Assembly: GCA_006176705.1 (NCBI GenBank)
Contig: QRFJ01000496.1
Coordinates: 806,001-870,000, forward strand
Direction of reading: 5' to 3'
From: Cocos nucifera
Taxonomy: Eukaryota > Streptophyta > Magnoliopsida > Arecales > Arecaceae
Length of the DNA: 64,000 nt
Position 1 is the stretch's first letter, and each line of letters opens with the position of its first letter. Both the position numbers and the translations under genes were made by a program. This document shows, in pieces, positions 46,067-56,820 of this stretch. The notes below the pieces were generated by a model. The model did no database searches. It worked only from the letters and a program-made list of their open reading frames with translations, and was not told where the DNA came from.

Positions 46067-46681
46067 TATTGAGAATGCATGCTCTTTCCACATGGATTGG
46101 CATGGCCGCTGGTGATTACCCAAGCAACAAGAAAGTACTTCTTAGAGACTTTTGTAAAAGCATGATCAAATAATTCAAGGAATAGAGAAGAAGAGAAGAA
46201 GAGATTTTTGAGAGAAAAGAGCTTTTATTCAATATATTTCAGCACTATCACAATCTTGACCTATTTCTAGTATGCATACTTTACAAAGGGTCAAGCCCAA
46301 GCTCATAGAAAAACTTTCTAAATCCAAACAACCCACGTACATAAAATAATAACCCACGAAAACTGAGCCAGTCCAGTTTCAGACGGAGCCGACTAACCTA
46401 CAATGGGTCGGCTCAGTCCTAGACTAAGCCGACCCAGTTGTATATCGTGTCAACAGTCCAAAAGTGCTTCTTTCTATCTAGATTTTTCTCTGAGACCTAG
46501 CCGATCTAGTCTTGAACTGAGCCAGCCCAGTTTCCAACTTAGTCAGCTCAATCTTATGATGAGCCAGCCTAGTTTTTGAACTTTGCTAGGAGAGCTGGTT
46601 TCTCTTTTGACTCGCTCCCGTCTTCCTATGACCTATCTTCTCATATTTTTAAGACTTGAGAGTGTCGCTTCTGAGCTCATA
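46067..46681 (-). repeat. Copia-B2 5' LTR, U3 end fused to B1 RT
   Basis: 615-base minus-strand LTR from TATGAGCTCAGAAGC (46681; TG has become TA) to ...CATTCTCAATA (46067). PBS and leader lie downstream. At 46682 the sequence changes to + strand Copia-B RT within at most ten bases. U3 palindrome at 46402-46438. Confidence 0.85.
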
Positions 46682-47660
46682 TTAGGTATCAATGGGTATT
46701 CACAAAGAAAGAAACCGCTTCAAAATAAGGTGGAGTCTGATTCAAAGCAAGGTTGGTAGCAAAGGGATACTCAGAAAGAAAAAAAATTGACTACATAGAA
46801 ATTTTCTTTCCTATGGTGCGTCATTCATCTATTCGAGTTTTGCAATCACTGGTGGCACAGCATAACATGGAATTGAAATAGATGGACATGAAGATGGCCT
46901 TCCTTCATGGGACTTTAGAGGAAAGAATCTACATGAAGCAGCCAGATGGTTTCATGAAGATGGGATAGGAAGAAAATGTGTGTTTACTCAAAAAGTCTTT
47001 GTATGGCTTGAAACAATCCACTCATCAGTGGTATCGAAGGTTTGATAGCTTTGTCTTGAGCCTAGGTTTCAATAGATGTGAACATGATTGTTGTGTCTAC
47101 ATCAAGGATGTAGATGAGGAGGATGTCTTGTATCTATTATTGTATGTAGATGATATGCTCATAGCTAGTAGAAGTATGGATGTTGTGAAAAAAATTGAAA
47201 AAAGCATTATCATCTGAGTTTTAGATGAAGGATTTCGATCCAACTAAGAAAATTCTTAGAATAGAGATTTGCAGAGATAGGTACAAAGGAGTGCTCCATT
47301 TGTCACAAAGAAAGTATGTTCAGAAGGTTCTGGAGAGGTTTGGGATAGAGAAGGCCAAACCTACAGAGTCATCAATGCCAAGCCATATGTCTCTCTCCAA
47401 GTTACAGAGCCCCAGTCAGAAGAGAAGAGAGAGTACATGGAATGAGTCCCTTATGCAAATACTATAGATAGTATGATGTACATTATGGTGTGATGTAGAC
47501 CAGATATAGCACATGCAATGAGCATGATTAGTAGATACATGGCTAACCCTGGAAAGGAATACTAGAAAGTATTGAAATGGATATTGAGATATCTGCATGG
47601 AATAAGAGATTATGGTTTGGTGTTTAGTAGGTAGCCGAGAGGATTTGGAGAACAATCTAT
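46682..47660 (+). pseudogene. pol: Copia-B1 reverse transcriptase
   Basis: Begins abruptly at the QWVFTKKE block (IGSKWVFTKKE in B3), so gag, protease and integrase of this copy are absent. KARLVAKGYSERKKIDYIE, MDMKMAFLHGTLEERIYMK, VCLLKKSLYGLKQSTHQWYR, CEHDCCVYIKDVDEED and LYLLLYVDDMLIASRSMD (Y-V-D-D intact) follow. A frameshift lies near 47200, then KILRIEICRDRYKGVLHLSQ. It is on the opposite strand to B2 and B3 and close to B3 in sequence. Confidence 0.87.
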
Positions 47661-48163
47661 GAAGATGTGTGAAGTTTCAGATCCTTTAGAAGGATTAATT
47701 GATGCAAATTATGCTGGTGATGTTGATACAAGAAGGTCTACTACTGGATACCTTTTCTGTATATATGGTGGACTGGTGTCTTGAAGATCAACCCTTCAGC
47801 CAATCATGGCCTTGTCTACCATAGAGGCTAAGTAACGGAGGCTGCATAGAAAGCTCTTTAGCTTAGGAGGCTGATTGATGAGTTGGGGGTGGAGTAGAGC
47901 AAGGTTACACTATTTAGTGATAGTCAGAGTGCTCTGCTATTGGCATAGAACCCAGTCTATCATACATGCACAAAGTTTATAAACGTGAGGTACCACAGGA
48001 TCAGAAAGCTGATGGAGGAAGGTGAAGTAGAATTGATGAAGGTCCATACCAAGAAGAATCAGTCTAATGCACTCACAAAGGTACTCCCCATTGACAACTT
48101 TTAGTGATGTGTGGCACGAATAGGTCTGTTGAGAAGAAATGAGTTCACAAGGACTTGAAAGCA
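47661..48163 (+). pseudogene. pol: Copia-B1 RNase H
   Basis: LEGLIDANYAGDVDTRRSTT corresponds to the first catalytic Asp block, then TGYLFCIY, a WRSTLQP equivalent with a stop, LRRLIDELGVE and VTLFSDSQSALLLA, followed by VRYHRIRKLMEEGEVELMKV and the ALTKVLP end. Order and spacing up to the PPT (48164-48176) are normal. Confidence 0.85.
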
Positions 48164-48176
48164 CCAAGATGGAGAA

Positions 48177-48793
48177 TGTGAGCTCAGAAGTGGCACTCCT
48201 AAATCTTAAAAACATAAGAAGATAGATCATGGAAAGATGGAAGCGAGCCAGAAGAGAAATCAGCTATCCTAGCAAAATTTAGAAACTAGACCAGCTCACC
48301 CTGAGACTGAGCCGGCTAGGTTAGGAACTGGGCTGGCTAAGTCTAGGACTGGATCTACTAGGTCTTAGAGAAAAATCTAGATAGAAAATAGCATTTTCGG
48401 ACTATTGGCACAATACATAACTGGGTCAGCTCAGTTCCAGACTGAGCTGACCCAGTCGTAGGTTAGATGGCTCAGTCTGAAACTAGGCCGGCTCGATTTT
48501 TATGGGTTATTATTTTGTGTACGTGGATTGTTTGAATTTGGAGAGTTTTTTCTATGAACTTGAACTTGACCCTTTGTAAAGTATATGTACTAAAAATAGG
48601 TCAAGGTTATAAGAGTGCTGAAATATACTGAATAAAAGCTCTTTTCTTTCGAAAATCTCTTCTTCTCTTTTTCTCCATTCCTTGAATTATTTGATCGTGC
48701 TTCTGCATTAATCTCTGAGAAGTACTTCCTTATTGCTTGACTAATCACCAGCGACCACACCGATCTGTGTGGAAAGAGGGTGCATTCCTGATA
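48177..48793 (+). repeat. Copia-B1 3' LTR with perfect U3 palindrome
   Basis: TGTGAGCTCAGAAGTGGC to ...GTGCATTCCTGATA, 617 bases, preceded by a PPT. The U5 terminus (GATA for GACA) abuts the right ATAGG duplication. ACTGGGTCAGCTCAGT (48420-48435) and ACTGAGCTGACCCAGT (48441-48456) are perfect 16-base inverted arms around 5 bases. Confidence 0.88.
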
Positions 48794-48798
48794 ATAGG
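48794..48798 (+). other. Target-site duplication ATAGG, right copy
   Basis: Matches 31897-31901. The A2 leader resumes seamlessly with ATTAAGTTTGGGTCAAGATCG. Confidence 0.88.
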
Positions 48799-49699
48799 AT
48801 TAAGTTTGGGTCAAGATCGACTTACGGTAACATGTGGTCAACCAAATCAAGATCTAATTTGGCTCCATAGTTCAAGCCTAAATTGTAGGTTAGCCCGATT
48901 AGTTCTAGTTCGATAATTTGGTGTCTAAGATAAGTTTGGTAGATACTACCAATTAATTTTTAATTAGGAGCTACTTGACCTAAATGCATTTTTGTCGAGT
49001 TAATGGCATATCCCTTCCACCGATCTTACTTATCTGACCATTTGGACTGACATAGTTCTGATTTGAGGTGGCTAACAATTCGAGCTAACCCACGCCACTT
49101 GGTTAGTCATAATTGTTATAACTAAGTTAAGTCAAGTTTAAAGAGATCAAAATTAAATCTTCCTAAGAAAATATTAAGACATAGATCTTCCACCATTGTA
49201 GATGTGCGAGCCCTTTTCGGAATTGATTATTCTTGGCTGGTCACAGTGTTCAGTTGCACTGGATAGATGCAATCATGTCTATTAGGCATTGGATGCAAAT
49301 TGGAGGATGGGCTGGGCTCAATATCTAGATATGGTGAGGGATCCAATTAGAAATCCAATTCGTGCAAATGGCGGATTTGACTTAACTAAGGAGTGGAGCA
49401 ATATTTTGGGCACGGTGAGCTTCATGAATTAGAGATCAGGTTTGGGTGCATCATGATTAGAGAATCATTGGACAAGAGTTATCCACTTATCGGTTAACCC
49501 ATCACCAATAACTGTTAGTTGAGATAGTAAGCCAGTCGGTGGGACCGCACCATCCACTAGAAATCAATTGATCGTGGAGATTTTTGCATCTCTGCCAAGA
49601 GAGTGTAGGGATCCAAGAAATTAGTGGAAGCCTAATTTATTTAAAAATAAAATTTCTAAATAAATTAATCAAGTCTAATTACAAAATCTAACTAGAAAC
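48799..49699 (+). other. Copia-A2 leader, second part
   Basis: Collinear with 38284-39208 of Copia-A1, about 85-90 percent alike by eye, non-coding. Contains GTGGGACCGCACCATCCACT and CTCGTGGAGATTTTTGCATC-like blocks. Confidence 0.8.
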
Positions 49700-50530
49700 T
49701 TTGATCAAGTCTGTGGCCAACCCACTAGCTCGTATCATGAACACCCACAAACTGACCAAACCTAATTATAAGGATTAGCTTCGAAACTATAAAATTATTT
49801 TGGATTTCAAAAAGCTGACTCATGTATTAGATCAGGACTCTTCCATCTTACTAGCCCCTCCATCTGCTGAATAGAGAGCATCTCTAGAAAAGTGGATAGA
49901 TGAAGACAATAACGCTAGGTACTACATGTTGGGCTTGATGTTTGATGAGCTTTAGCACCAACATGAGAACATCAAGACTGCTTGCTAAATGTTGGCTCAC
50001 CTATAAGAGTTGTTTGCTGAAGAGAGTTGCACAGCCAAGTATTAAGTCACTAAAAGACTTTTTAAGGCTCAAATGCATAATGGATAGTCGGTCCAAGATC
50101 ATTGTCTGATGATGATCAAGGACTTAAAAGAGCTTGAGAAGCTCGGTGTCAAGCTAAACAGGGACTTGCAAATTGGTGTGATTTTGTAGTCCTTGACTGA
50201 TGCATATGGGCAGTTCATCATGAACTTTCATATGCATAAGTTGCAATGTATTTTAATTGAATTGATGAACATGCTGGTTACTACTGAGTTTTTCTTGAAA
50301 GGTTCAAAGGGTTTAGTGCTTCCTATGGAGCGAACTTCCTCCAAAAGAAAGTCTTTTGAAAAGAAGAAGAAGTCTGTGAAGAAGTAGAAGATAGATAAAG
50401 GAAAGAAGAAGAAAGGAGAGCCAAAGAAGAAGGCCATCGATAAAGAAAAATATTTTCATGGTAATACAGATGGCCATTGGAAGTGGAACTATCCTTTATA
50501 CATAGCCAACCTGAAGAATAAGGAGGCAGG
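49700..50530 (+). pseudogene. gag: Copia-A2 gag
   Basis: Parallels A1 gag: LTHVLDQDSSILLAPPSAE-like text, YYMLGLMFDEL, DHCLMMIKDLKELEKLG and FIMNFHMHKLQCILIELMNM are readable between many stops. It ends with a Lys-rich stretch (SSKRKSFEKKKKSVKK) and a zinc knuckle remnant (YFHGNTDGHWKWN) in which Cys residues are lost. More decayed than A1. Confidence 0.78.
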
Positions 50531-50990
50531 TCCTTCTAGAGGTATGCTCATAATTGAATCTAATCTAATAATTTCTTCTACATTCAGTTGGGTGCTTGAC
50601 TCTAGTTCTAGTGCTCATTTATGCACTTTTATGTAGGGTCTTGAGGAGAGCAGGAGGTTGAGGGATGGTGAGATGATCCTACGTATCGAAAATGAAGCAA
50701 GAGTTGCAATTGCGACCATGGGAACCTATCCTCTTCGACTACCATTAAGATTAGATTTAGTACTTAGGAACTATTTTTATATGCCTGTAGTAAGTAGGAA
50801 TTTGATTTTTGTTTCTTATTTAGCATAGAAAGGCTATGTAATTAGTTTTCTTAAGGACCATTATAATATTCTTTTTGAAAGAAATAAAATTGCAAGTAGT
50901 TTTCTTATTAATGATCTCTACCAATTACATATTGATGTTTCTATTTTCAATATCGAGCAAAACGTGAATGCCATAGGATCAAAGTGACTA
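50531..50990 (+). pseudogene. pol: Copia-A2 protease
   Basis: SWVLDSSSSAHLCTFM marks the active-site region; the Gly of D-S-G is replaced. LEESRRLRDGEMILRIENEA and NYFYMPVVSRNLIFVSYL correspond to the A1 blocks. Stops and frameshifts are frequent. Confidence 0.72.
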
Positions 50991-51750
50991 AAGGATAGTC
51001 TAAACGATAGGTATCTATGGCACCTTAGGCTAGGTCATATAGCAGAAGATAGGGTTAACAAATTGAAGAAATCCAGACTTTTAAGTCCATTGACTTCTAA
51101 GTCATAACCAATTTGTGAATCATACCTTTATGGCAAAATGACCAAGCTGCCTTTTGTAGGACATGGGAAAAGGGCCACTAACCTACTTGCCCTAGTATAC
51201 AAAGATGTGTGCAGCCTATTTGATGTGCCGGCTAGAGGCAATTATGTCTACTTCATCATCTTTATCGATGACTTATCCCAGTATGGGTATATATATTTGA
51301 TGCGATATAAGTCTGAAGCTTTTGAAAAGTTCAAGAAATTCAAACTCGAAGTAGAAAAATAAATAGAAAAATCTATTAAGATTCTTTGATCAGATTGAGA
51401 AGGTGAATACCTTAGTCAAAAATTTTTGGACTATCTCAAAGATAAAAGCATAGTCTCATAATGGACTCCATTTGGAATGCCTCAACTTAACGAGATTTTA
51501 GAATGAAGAAATCAGATCCTATTAGATATGATCCAATCCATGATGAGCTTCACGAACCTTCCTAATTTTTTTTGGGGACATAGTCTAATGATCGTAATAC
51601 ATTTACTGAATAGGATTCTCTCTAAAATCATTCCTATCACACCATATGAGATATGGCATGGTAAGAAATCAAGTATCAGTCACCTCAGAATTTGGGGTTA
51701 TCTGACTAATGTCAAGAGACAGTAAACGGATAAGTTAGAATCTAGGTCCT
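50991..51750 (+). pseudogene. pol: Copia-A2 integrase, part 1 (interrupted)
   Basis: RYLWHLRLGHIAEDRVNKL starts the pre-integrase domain. The open segment 51138-51362 holds MTKLPFVGHGKRATNLL, VYKDVCSLFDVPARGN and FIDDLSQYGYIYLMRYKSEA. The second Asp region (ILxSDxEGEYLS) contains stops. SMMSFTNLPNFFWGHSL and IWGYLTNVKRQ follow. The sequence breaks at 51750 at the solo LTR and resumes at 53349. Confidence 0.82.
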
Positions 51751-53343
51751 TGATAAGTATCATAAATTTATCAATAAAAGTATTAATTTATCAATTAATT
51801 CATATTAATTTTTAAAAATTATTAATTAATTGATACATATTTTTGAGACATTCATATTTTTATTAATTTAAAAATTAATTAAAAAAATAATAAAATTAAA
51901 AAATTAAAATTTATTATCAATAGAAAGAGTTTATTATTTTTATCACAACGAAATAAGTTTTGCATAAAATAGATCTAAAATGAAGAAGATATGAATTTCT
52001 AAAGAAATAAAATAAATAAAAATTAAATAAAAAAAGAAAAATAGCTCAGCTGGCTTCGTAAGCCAAGCCACCAAGCCAAGCCAAGCCGTTAAAGCTGACT
52101 CAGCCATAGAAGCCATCAGTCGGTCCATGATCCAGGCGTAGACCGTCAGCTCAGCGACAACTGGCGAATCATGAAGCGACACATGGTGGACCTAGACCCT
52201 TAAGGGGTTCATGGAAAATCCATCATGGTTTATAGGATAAAGATATAATTTTGCATCAAAGCAGTGAGCGACGATTGGCTGGGGCATTCGGTGCGGCTGG
52301 TCCATGCGGTCCATAGCTACAGTAATTGTGCGATCCAATGGCCTATGTTCGATCCAATGGAGATCTGACGGTCCACGATAAATTCTTCTTTGATTCGAAC
52401 AGTGCTCAACGATCTAGCATGATCTGATGGCCAAAAATTTAACCGATGAAGATCCAATGGTCTAAGAAGCTTCTGACTTGATTAAAACATCCAGAACTCG
52501 ATCCGACAGTCAGATTCTCTCCTGATTAACTCAATCAGATGGCCAAAATTTAATCCAACCTGATCTGGGCTGATATGCATCTGATTTTGATGATTTTTGG
52601 TCTCTTGGATTTTTATTGAATGGTCAGATTTTATCCAGAGCAGTAGAATTCAACCAGGACTCCTTTTAATCCAATTTTTACTCAGATTTCTCAATATTTT
52701 GATGATCAAAGAGCTCCTTAGTCCCATATTGCCTAGAAGAAAACTCTTTAGCCCTTCTAGCTCTATAAAAAGGACCCCAGTTCTCTAGAAATCAACAGAT
52801 CTAATCAAGATGAAGCTTTGGTACAAGGAAGAGCCAGGCTATGGGTTAATGGCTGCTTCAAAGCAATGGGTGCTGAGAAGAAGAGCTGGGCTTCTACCAT
52901 CTTTCTGCCAATGCTGATCAGAGATTAGCCTATTTTATTTTTTTTATGTATTTAAATTATAAACTCTTTAATTAATATAATATTTATTTTTAAGTTCTTT
53001 AATTTTATGCTCTTTATTTTTATTATATTTTTTTATATTTTAATTATTACTTTTTATTTTCTTGCAAGTAGATGCTAAGATCTAACTAGTAGATCTTAGT
53101 ACTAAGTTTACTTTTCTGCATAATTTAATTTCCACTTCGTAATTTTAATTTTTAATTTTTGACTTTAAATTCTATTTTTAAATCTTTTTTTTTTAAAAAA
53201 AATCAAAGATTTCAAATCTAGAAACACCATCTTTCCTATGGATTCAACCCAACTCATTGCTATCTATGCATTTTTAATTCTTTTAAGAAGTTGGATTAAA
53301 CTGATAAACACGGTATCTTAGCGACAACATCGGATTTCTATCA
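51751..53343 (+). repeat. Solo LTR of the Gypsy-1 family with TSD GTCCT
   Basis: TGATAAGTATCATAAATTTATC to CGGATTTCTATCA, 1,593 bases, flanked by GTCCT at 51746-51750 and 53344-53348. Removing it restores the A2 integrase text GGTCCTTTAGAGCTCG (A1: GGTTCTTCAGAGCTCG). No PBS, PPT or interior is present, so this is a solo LTR. TATA near 52763-52772. This complete copy defines the family boundaries used for Gypsy-1. Confidence 0.95.
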
Positions 53344-54088
53344 GTCCTTTAGAGCTCGATTCATTGGATATCCTAAAGAGTCGTTAGGATATTATTTCTA
53401 TATTCTAGAAGACCATAATAAGATTGTGAGTCGATATGCCATTTTTCTTAAAAAATAGTTTATTCAAGATGGTGGCATCGAAAGATAGATCAGGCTCGAG
53501 GAGGTCTCTAAATAGCAACGAGCTAAGGAACCTATGGAACCCAATCAGATTGAGCTAGTCCAAACACTACCTCCTCCACCTCAAAAATCAACTAGAATTT
53601 TCTATCCTCCTGAAAGGTACTTAGGTACTATTTTAGAGGATATTGAAAAAATGTTTCTTATGAGAAATAGAGTTCGTGATGATGATCCTAAGACCTATGA
53701 TGAGGCAATATCAGATATCGATTTCGAAAAATAGTTTGAGGCAATGAGGTTAGAAATTGACTCAATGCGTTCGAACTAAATCTGGACCATGGTAGATCAA
53801 CCTGAAGGTATAGTACCTATTAGGTGTACATGGATCTTCAGGAGAAAGATAGGTGCCAATGGAATTGTAGAGACATTCAAAGCTAGGCTCGTAGCGAAAG
53901 AATATGGTTAGCGTGAAAGCATTAACTATCAGGATACCTTTTCGCTAGTAGCCAAGCTTAAATCCATCCACATATTGCTTGCCATTGTAGCTTATTTTGA
54001 TTATGAAATATTGTAAATGGATGTGAAAATGGCATTCTTAAATAAATATATTGAGAAAGAAATCTATATAGAATAGCTGTTTAGTTTC
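53344..54088 (+). pseudogene. pol: Copia-A2 integrase end and RT N-terminal part
   Basis: RARFIGYPKESLGYYFYILE ends integrase. PPPPQKSTRIFYPPERYLGT and DDDPKTYDEAISDIDFEK lead to a decayed RT start (RCTWIFRRKIGANGIVET, then RLVAKEY and, frameshifted, DTFSLVAKLKSIH). LVAIVAYFDYEIL and MDVKMAFLNKYIEKEIYIE precede the break at 54088. The remaining RT is at 60981. Confidence 0.82.
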
Positions 54089-55540
54089 TATTGACCCTAA
54101 GATTGAATTTGATGATTCCAAAATGTTGAGTATAAATGATACTAATCATGCATTTTAAGAATATATGTAGGACTTTTTAAGTACTTAAAATAAAAAAATT
54201 ATCCATAGAAGAAATTCTCTTAAAAGAAGAAAACTCAAAGAAAAGAATGATTTCAAATGCTCAAATAAAGCTTAAACAATAAATTTTGGAAGCCTTAATG
54301 GTGGAAAAGATCATAAAAATCAAGGTGGAAGAAGCCCTCAAAAGTTGAAGATAAAAAGCCACTCATGCAGAAATATATGCAAAATTATTGAAGGCTGAGA
54401 ACTTAGATGATCCAGTGACAAACTGAGCTAGCTTAGTACTTAGTCGGCTCAGTGAAAAACTAGATCGGCTTAGTCTCAAAAAATAGAAAAATAGAAAGCT
54501 AATTTTTAAAGTCCATTGATACTGAGCCGATTCAGTTAGAAACTGAGCTAATTCAATTAAAAACTGAGTCGACCCAGTGGCTGCAACGACTATAAATGGC
54601 TAGTTTTCAGCAGCTTTTCTAAATGGGCCATTCTCCACTCAAACGGCTAGTTCAAGCTTTCCAATGGCCAAAACTCACTTCTAAGCCACTCCCAAGTATA
54701 AAAAGAGTTAAAAAAATATTTTAGATGAAATTTTTAAGAATTTAAGAAAGAAAATCATTCAAGAAGAAAGTGTTATATTGAATATCCAATAAAAGAAGAA
54801 AAGAGAGAGATTTGAGCTTCAAATTCAGAGGACATCCAAGAGTCATCTCCCACAACACTTCAAGTAATCTCTCAGCATTATTTAATAAGAAGAGAAGTTA
54901 TCAAAGAGCATTCATTCAGCCTCTTCTTCGATCTCCAAAAGAGTTTTCATTTTATTTTCTTTCTTGTGTTGAATTTTAATACTTGTATTTTTGTTTTCTT
55001 TATAAGTTTCTTTAGGATAAAAAACTTGAGGTATAGAGTGGTTCAAGTCGATAATTGGATGGTGTATAGATTTTGGTTGGGGAGCCCATAAAACCAATTG
55101 GGTTGATAGTGAACCCAGAAAAATGATTGGTGTAGGGTTGTGGTTGGTGAGCCTGGCAAAACCAACTAGATTTGTTTGTGATCCCAGGTTAAAATAAATG
55201 CACTGTAATATAGGATTATAGTAAAATTTTTAAGGAAAGCTTGAGAAGTAAATGTAGGTACGGGATTGTACCGAACCATTATAAATTCTTTATGCGTTTA
55301 TATTGTATTCTCTTCTCTATTGCTTTACATATCTTGCATGCCTTAAATTACTAATTACATACCAATTTGGATCAAATTTTACTTAAATTCATTCATACTG
55401 ATTCCATTGCATACACTAGTTAATTTTATTGAATTAAATTAAGTTAAGTAAAACACATACTTGTATAGAATTAAATTTGATCAAAAAATTTTATAAATCC
55501 AATTCACCCCTCCTTTTGGGTTGCCACCTCTGGATAATAA
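54089..55540 (+). repeat. Copia-C 5' LTR
   Basis: TATTGACCCTAAGATTGAATTTG to a GGGTTGCCACCTC end before the PBS at 55542, about 1,452 bases. The partner is 59524-60980. TG and CA termini have both become TA. A cluster of near-palindromic ACTGAGCCGACTCAGT-like repeats lies at 54421-54575. Confidence 0.85.
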
Positions 55541-55541
55541 G

Positions 55542-55551
55542 TGGTATCAGA
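55542..55551 (+). other. Copia-C primer binding site
   Basis: TGGTATCAGA directly after the 5' LTR (then ATAGG in place of GC), initiator-Met type. Confidence 0.8.
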
Positions 55552-56820
55552 ATAGGTGTTCTAATATTTATTTATTGACCTAGCAGTCAAAAGATAAAAG
55601 ATCATTGGCAACCCAAATGGAGTCTTTATTTAATAAACATTATTCCATAGATAAACCATCACTATTAAATGAATCAAATAACATACATTAAAAAATTAGA
55701 ATGAAAATCTTCATTCAAGTATATGACTATAATTTATGAAAAATTATAATCAATGACCTACATACACCCGATGCATTGATTCATGATAAAGAAGTGATTC
55801 AAATGAATGCTAAGAAAATGAATATACTTTATTACTTCTTAAATATTAATTAGTTTAATAAAATTTCTTCATGTATTTCAGCAAATCAAATATAGAAGAA
55901 ATTGAAAATGATTTAAGAGAGAGCAAATCAAGAAGAAGAACCAAGTTTCTAAGAAGTTAAGGAAGCTCATCCCAATCAATGCCTCATGTCTCATGAGGAT
56001 GAAAAGAAGAAAAAGAAGAGGAAACAAAAGAGAAAGAAAGCATTAATTAAGGAGGAGCAAAGCAAAGAAATGAGAAATAAAAAGAAGAAAGAAAGTGCTA
56101 TAAATCTTTACCTCATGACCAATGAGGATGACGTAAATTCAGAAATTTTTTTTCAATTTATACTTGATGAATTATATGAAGCCTTTAATGAATTAATGGA
56201 TAAATTTAAAAAATTAAGGCTAAAAAATAAAAAATTAAGAAAATTAAATCTTCTCTTAGCTAATGAAAAGTGTAAGGTCTTGTTAGAAAAGAAAGATATT
56301 TTGAAAGAAAATAATGCTTTCGCTAAAGAAAAGGAAGTACTTCTTAAATTTGAAAAATTTTTAGTTGAAGAAAATATTAAGCTAAAAATAAAATTAGAAA
56401 TAACAAAATTTTATATTGAAGAAAAAGAAAACTTGTTAAAAGAAAACAAATCTCTTTTGGAAGAAAATATCAATCTAAGAAAAGAGATTGAAAACTTAAA
56501 GCCTATGCTTGAAAAATTTATAATTGGAACTCAAAAGCTTCATGCAATTTTAAATAATCAAAAGGCAATTTTTGATAACGTAGGAATTGGTTATAATTTT
56601 TTAAAAAATAAAAATTTATTAAAAATATGTTTAGCAAAGCTTCATTTGAAAATCATTCAAGTATATATTTTAAATATAACAAAGTAGGCCATAAAATTTC
56701 AGAATGTAATTTTAAAAGAATTGGCCATACTTTGGTTAGGCAAATTTGGATTTCAAAAGAAATCTTGAGCACTAACTCTTATCGACCCAAGAAAACTTGA
56801 GTACCAAAAATTATGAAATA
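55552..56820 (+). CDS. gag: Copia-C gag: 233-codon coiled-coil ORF plus decayed ends
   Basis: ATG at 55986 opens 233 codons (to 56687) without a stop, unusual in this window. Residues 1-40 are Lys/Arg-rich. Residues 60-90 (DELYEAFNELMDKFKKLRLK) and about 90-175 form a long Lys/Glu/Leu coiled coil (repeated ENKSLLEEN-type heptads). Residues 176-205 (KFIIGTQKLHAILNNQK, DNVGIGYN) match the conserved block before the zinc knuckle in SIRE-like copia gags. Past the stop, YFKYNKVGHKISEC is the knuckle with two Cys lost, then WISKE-like text. The N-terminal capsid part upstream (55560-55985) is decayed. Not a host cytoskeletal gene: LTRs enclose it. Confidence 0.75.

Noticed and set aside
46682..46686. 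TTAGG next to the B2 LTR end as a degenerate copy of the ATAGG duplication
   Set aside because: It overlaps the likely start of RT coding sequence (the IG-x-KWVF block), so resemblance to ATAGG is probably chance.
54084..54088. Target-site duplication for Copia-C
   Set aside because: GTTTC on the left has no convincing partner after 60980. The right LTR end appears altered, so no duplication is claimed.
55986..56687. Coiled-coil protein as a host cytoskeletal or motor gene
   Set aside because: The conserved block near residue 180-205 and the following zinc-knuckle remnant are those of SIRE-like gag, and LTRs with PBS and PPT enclose it.
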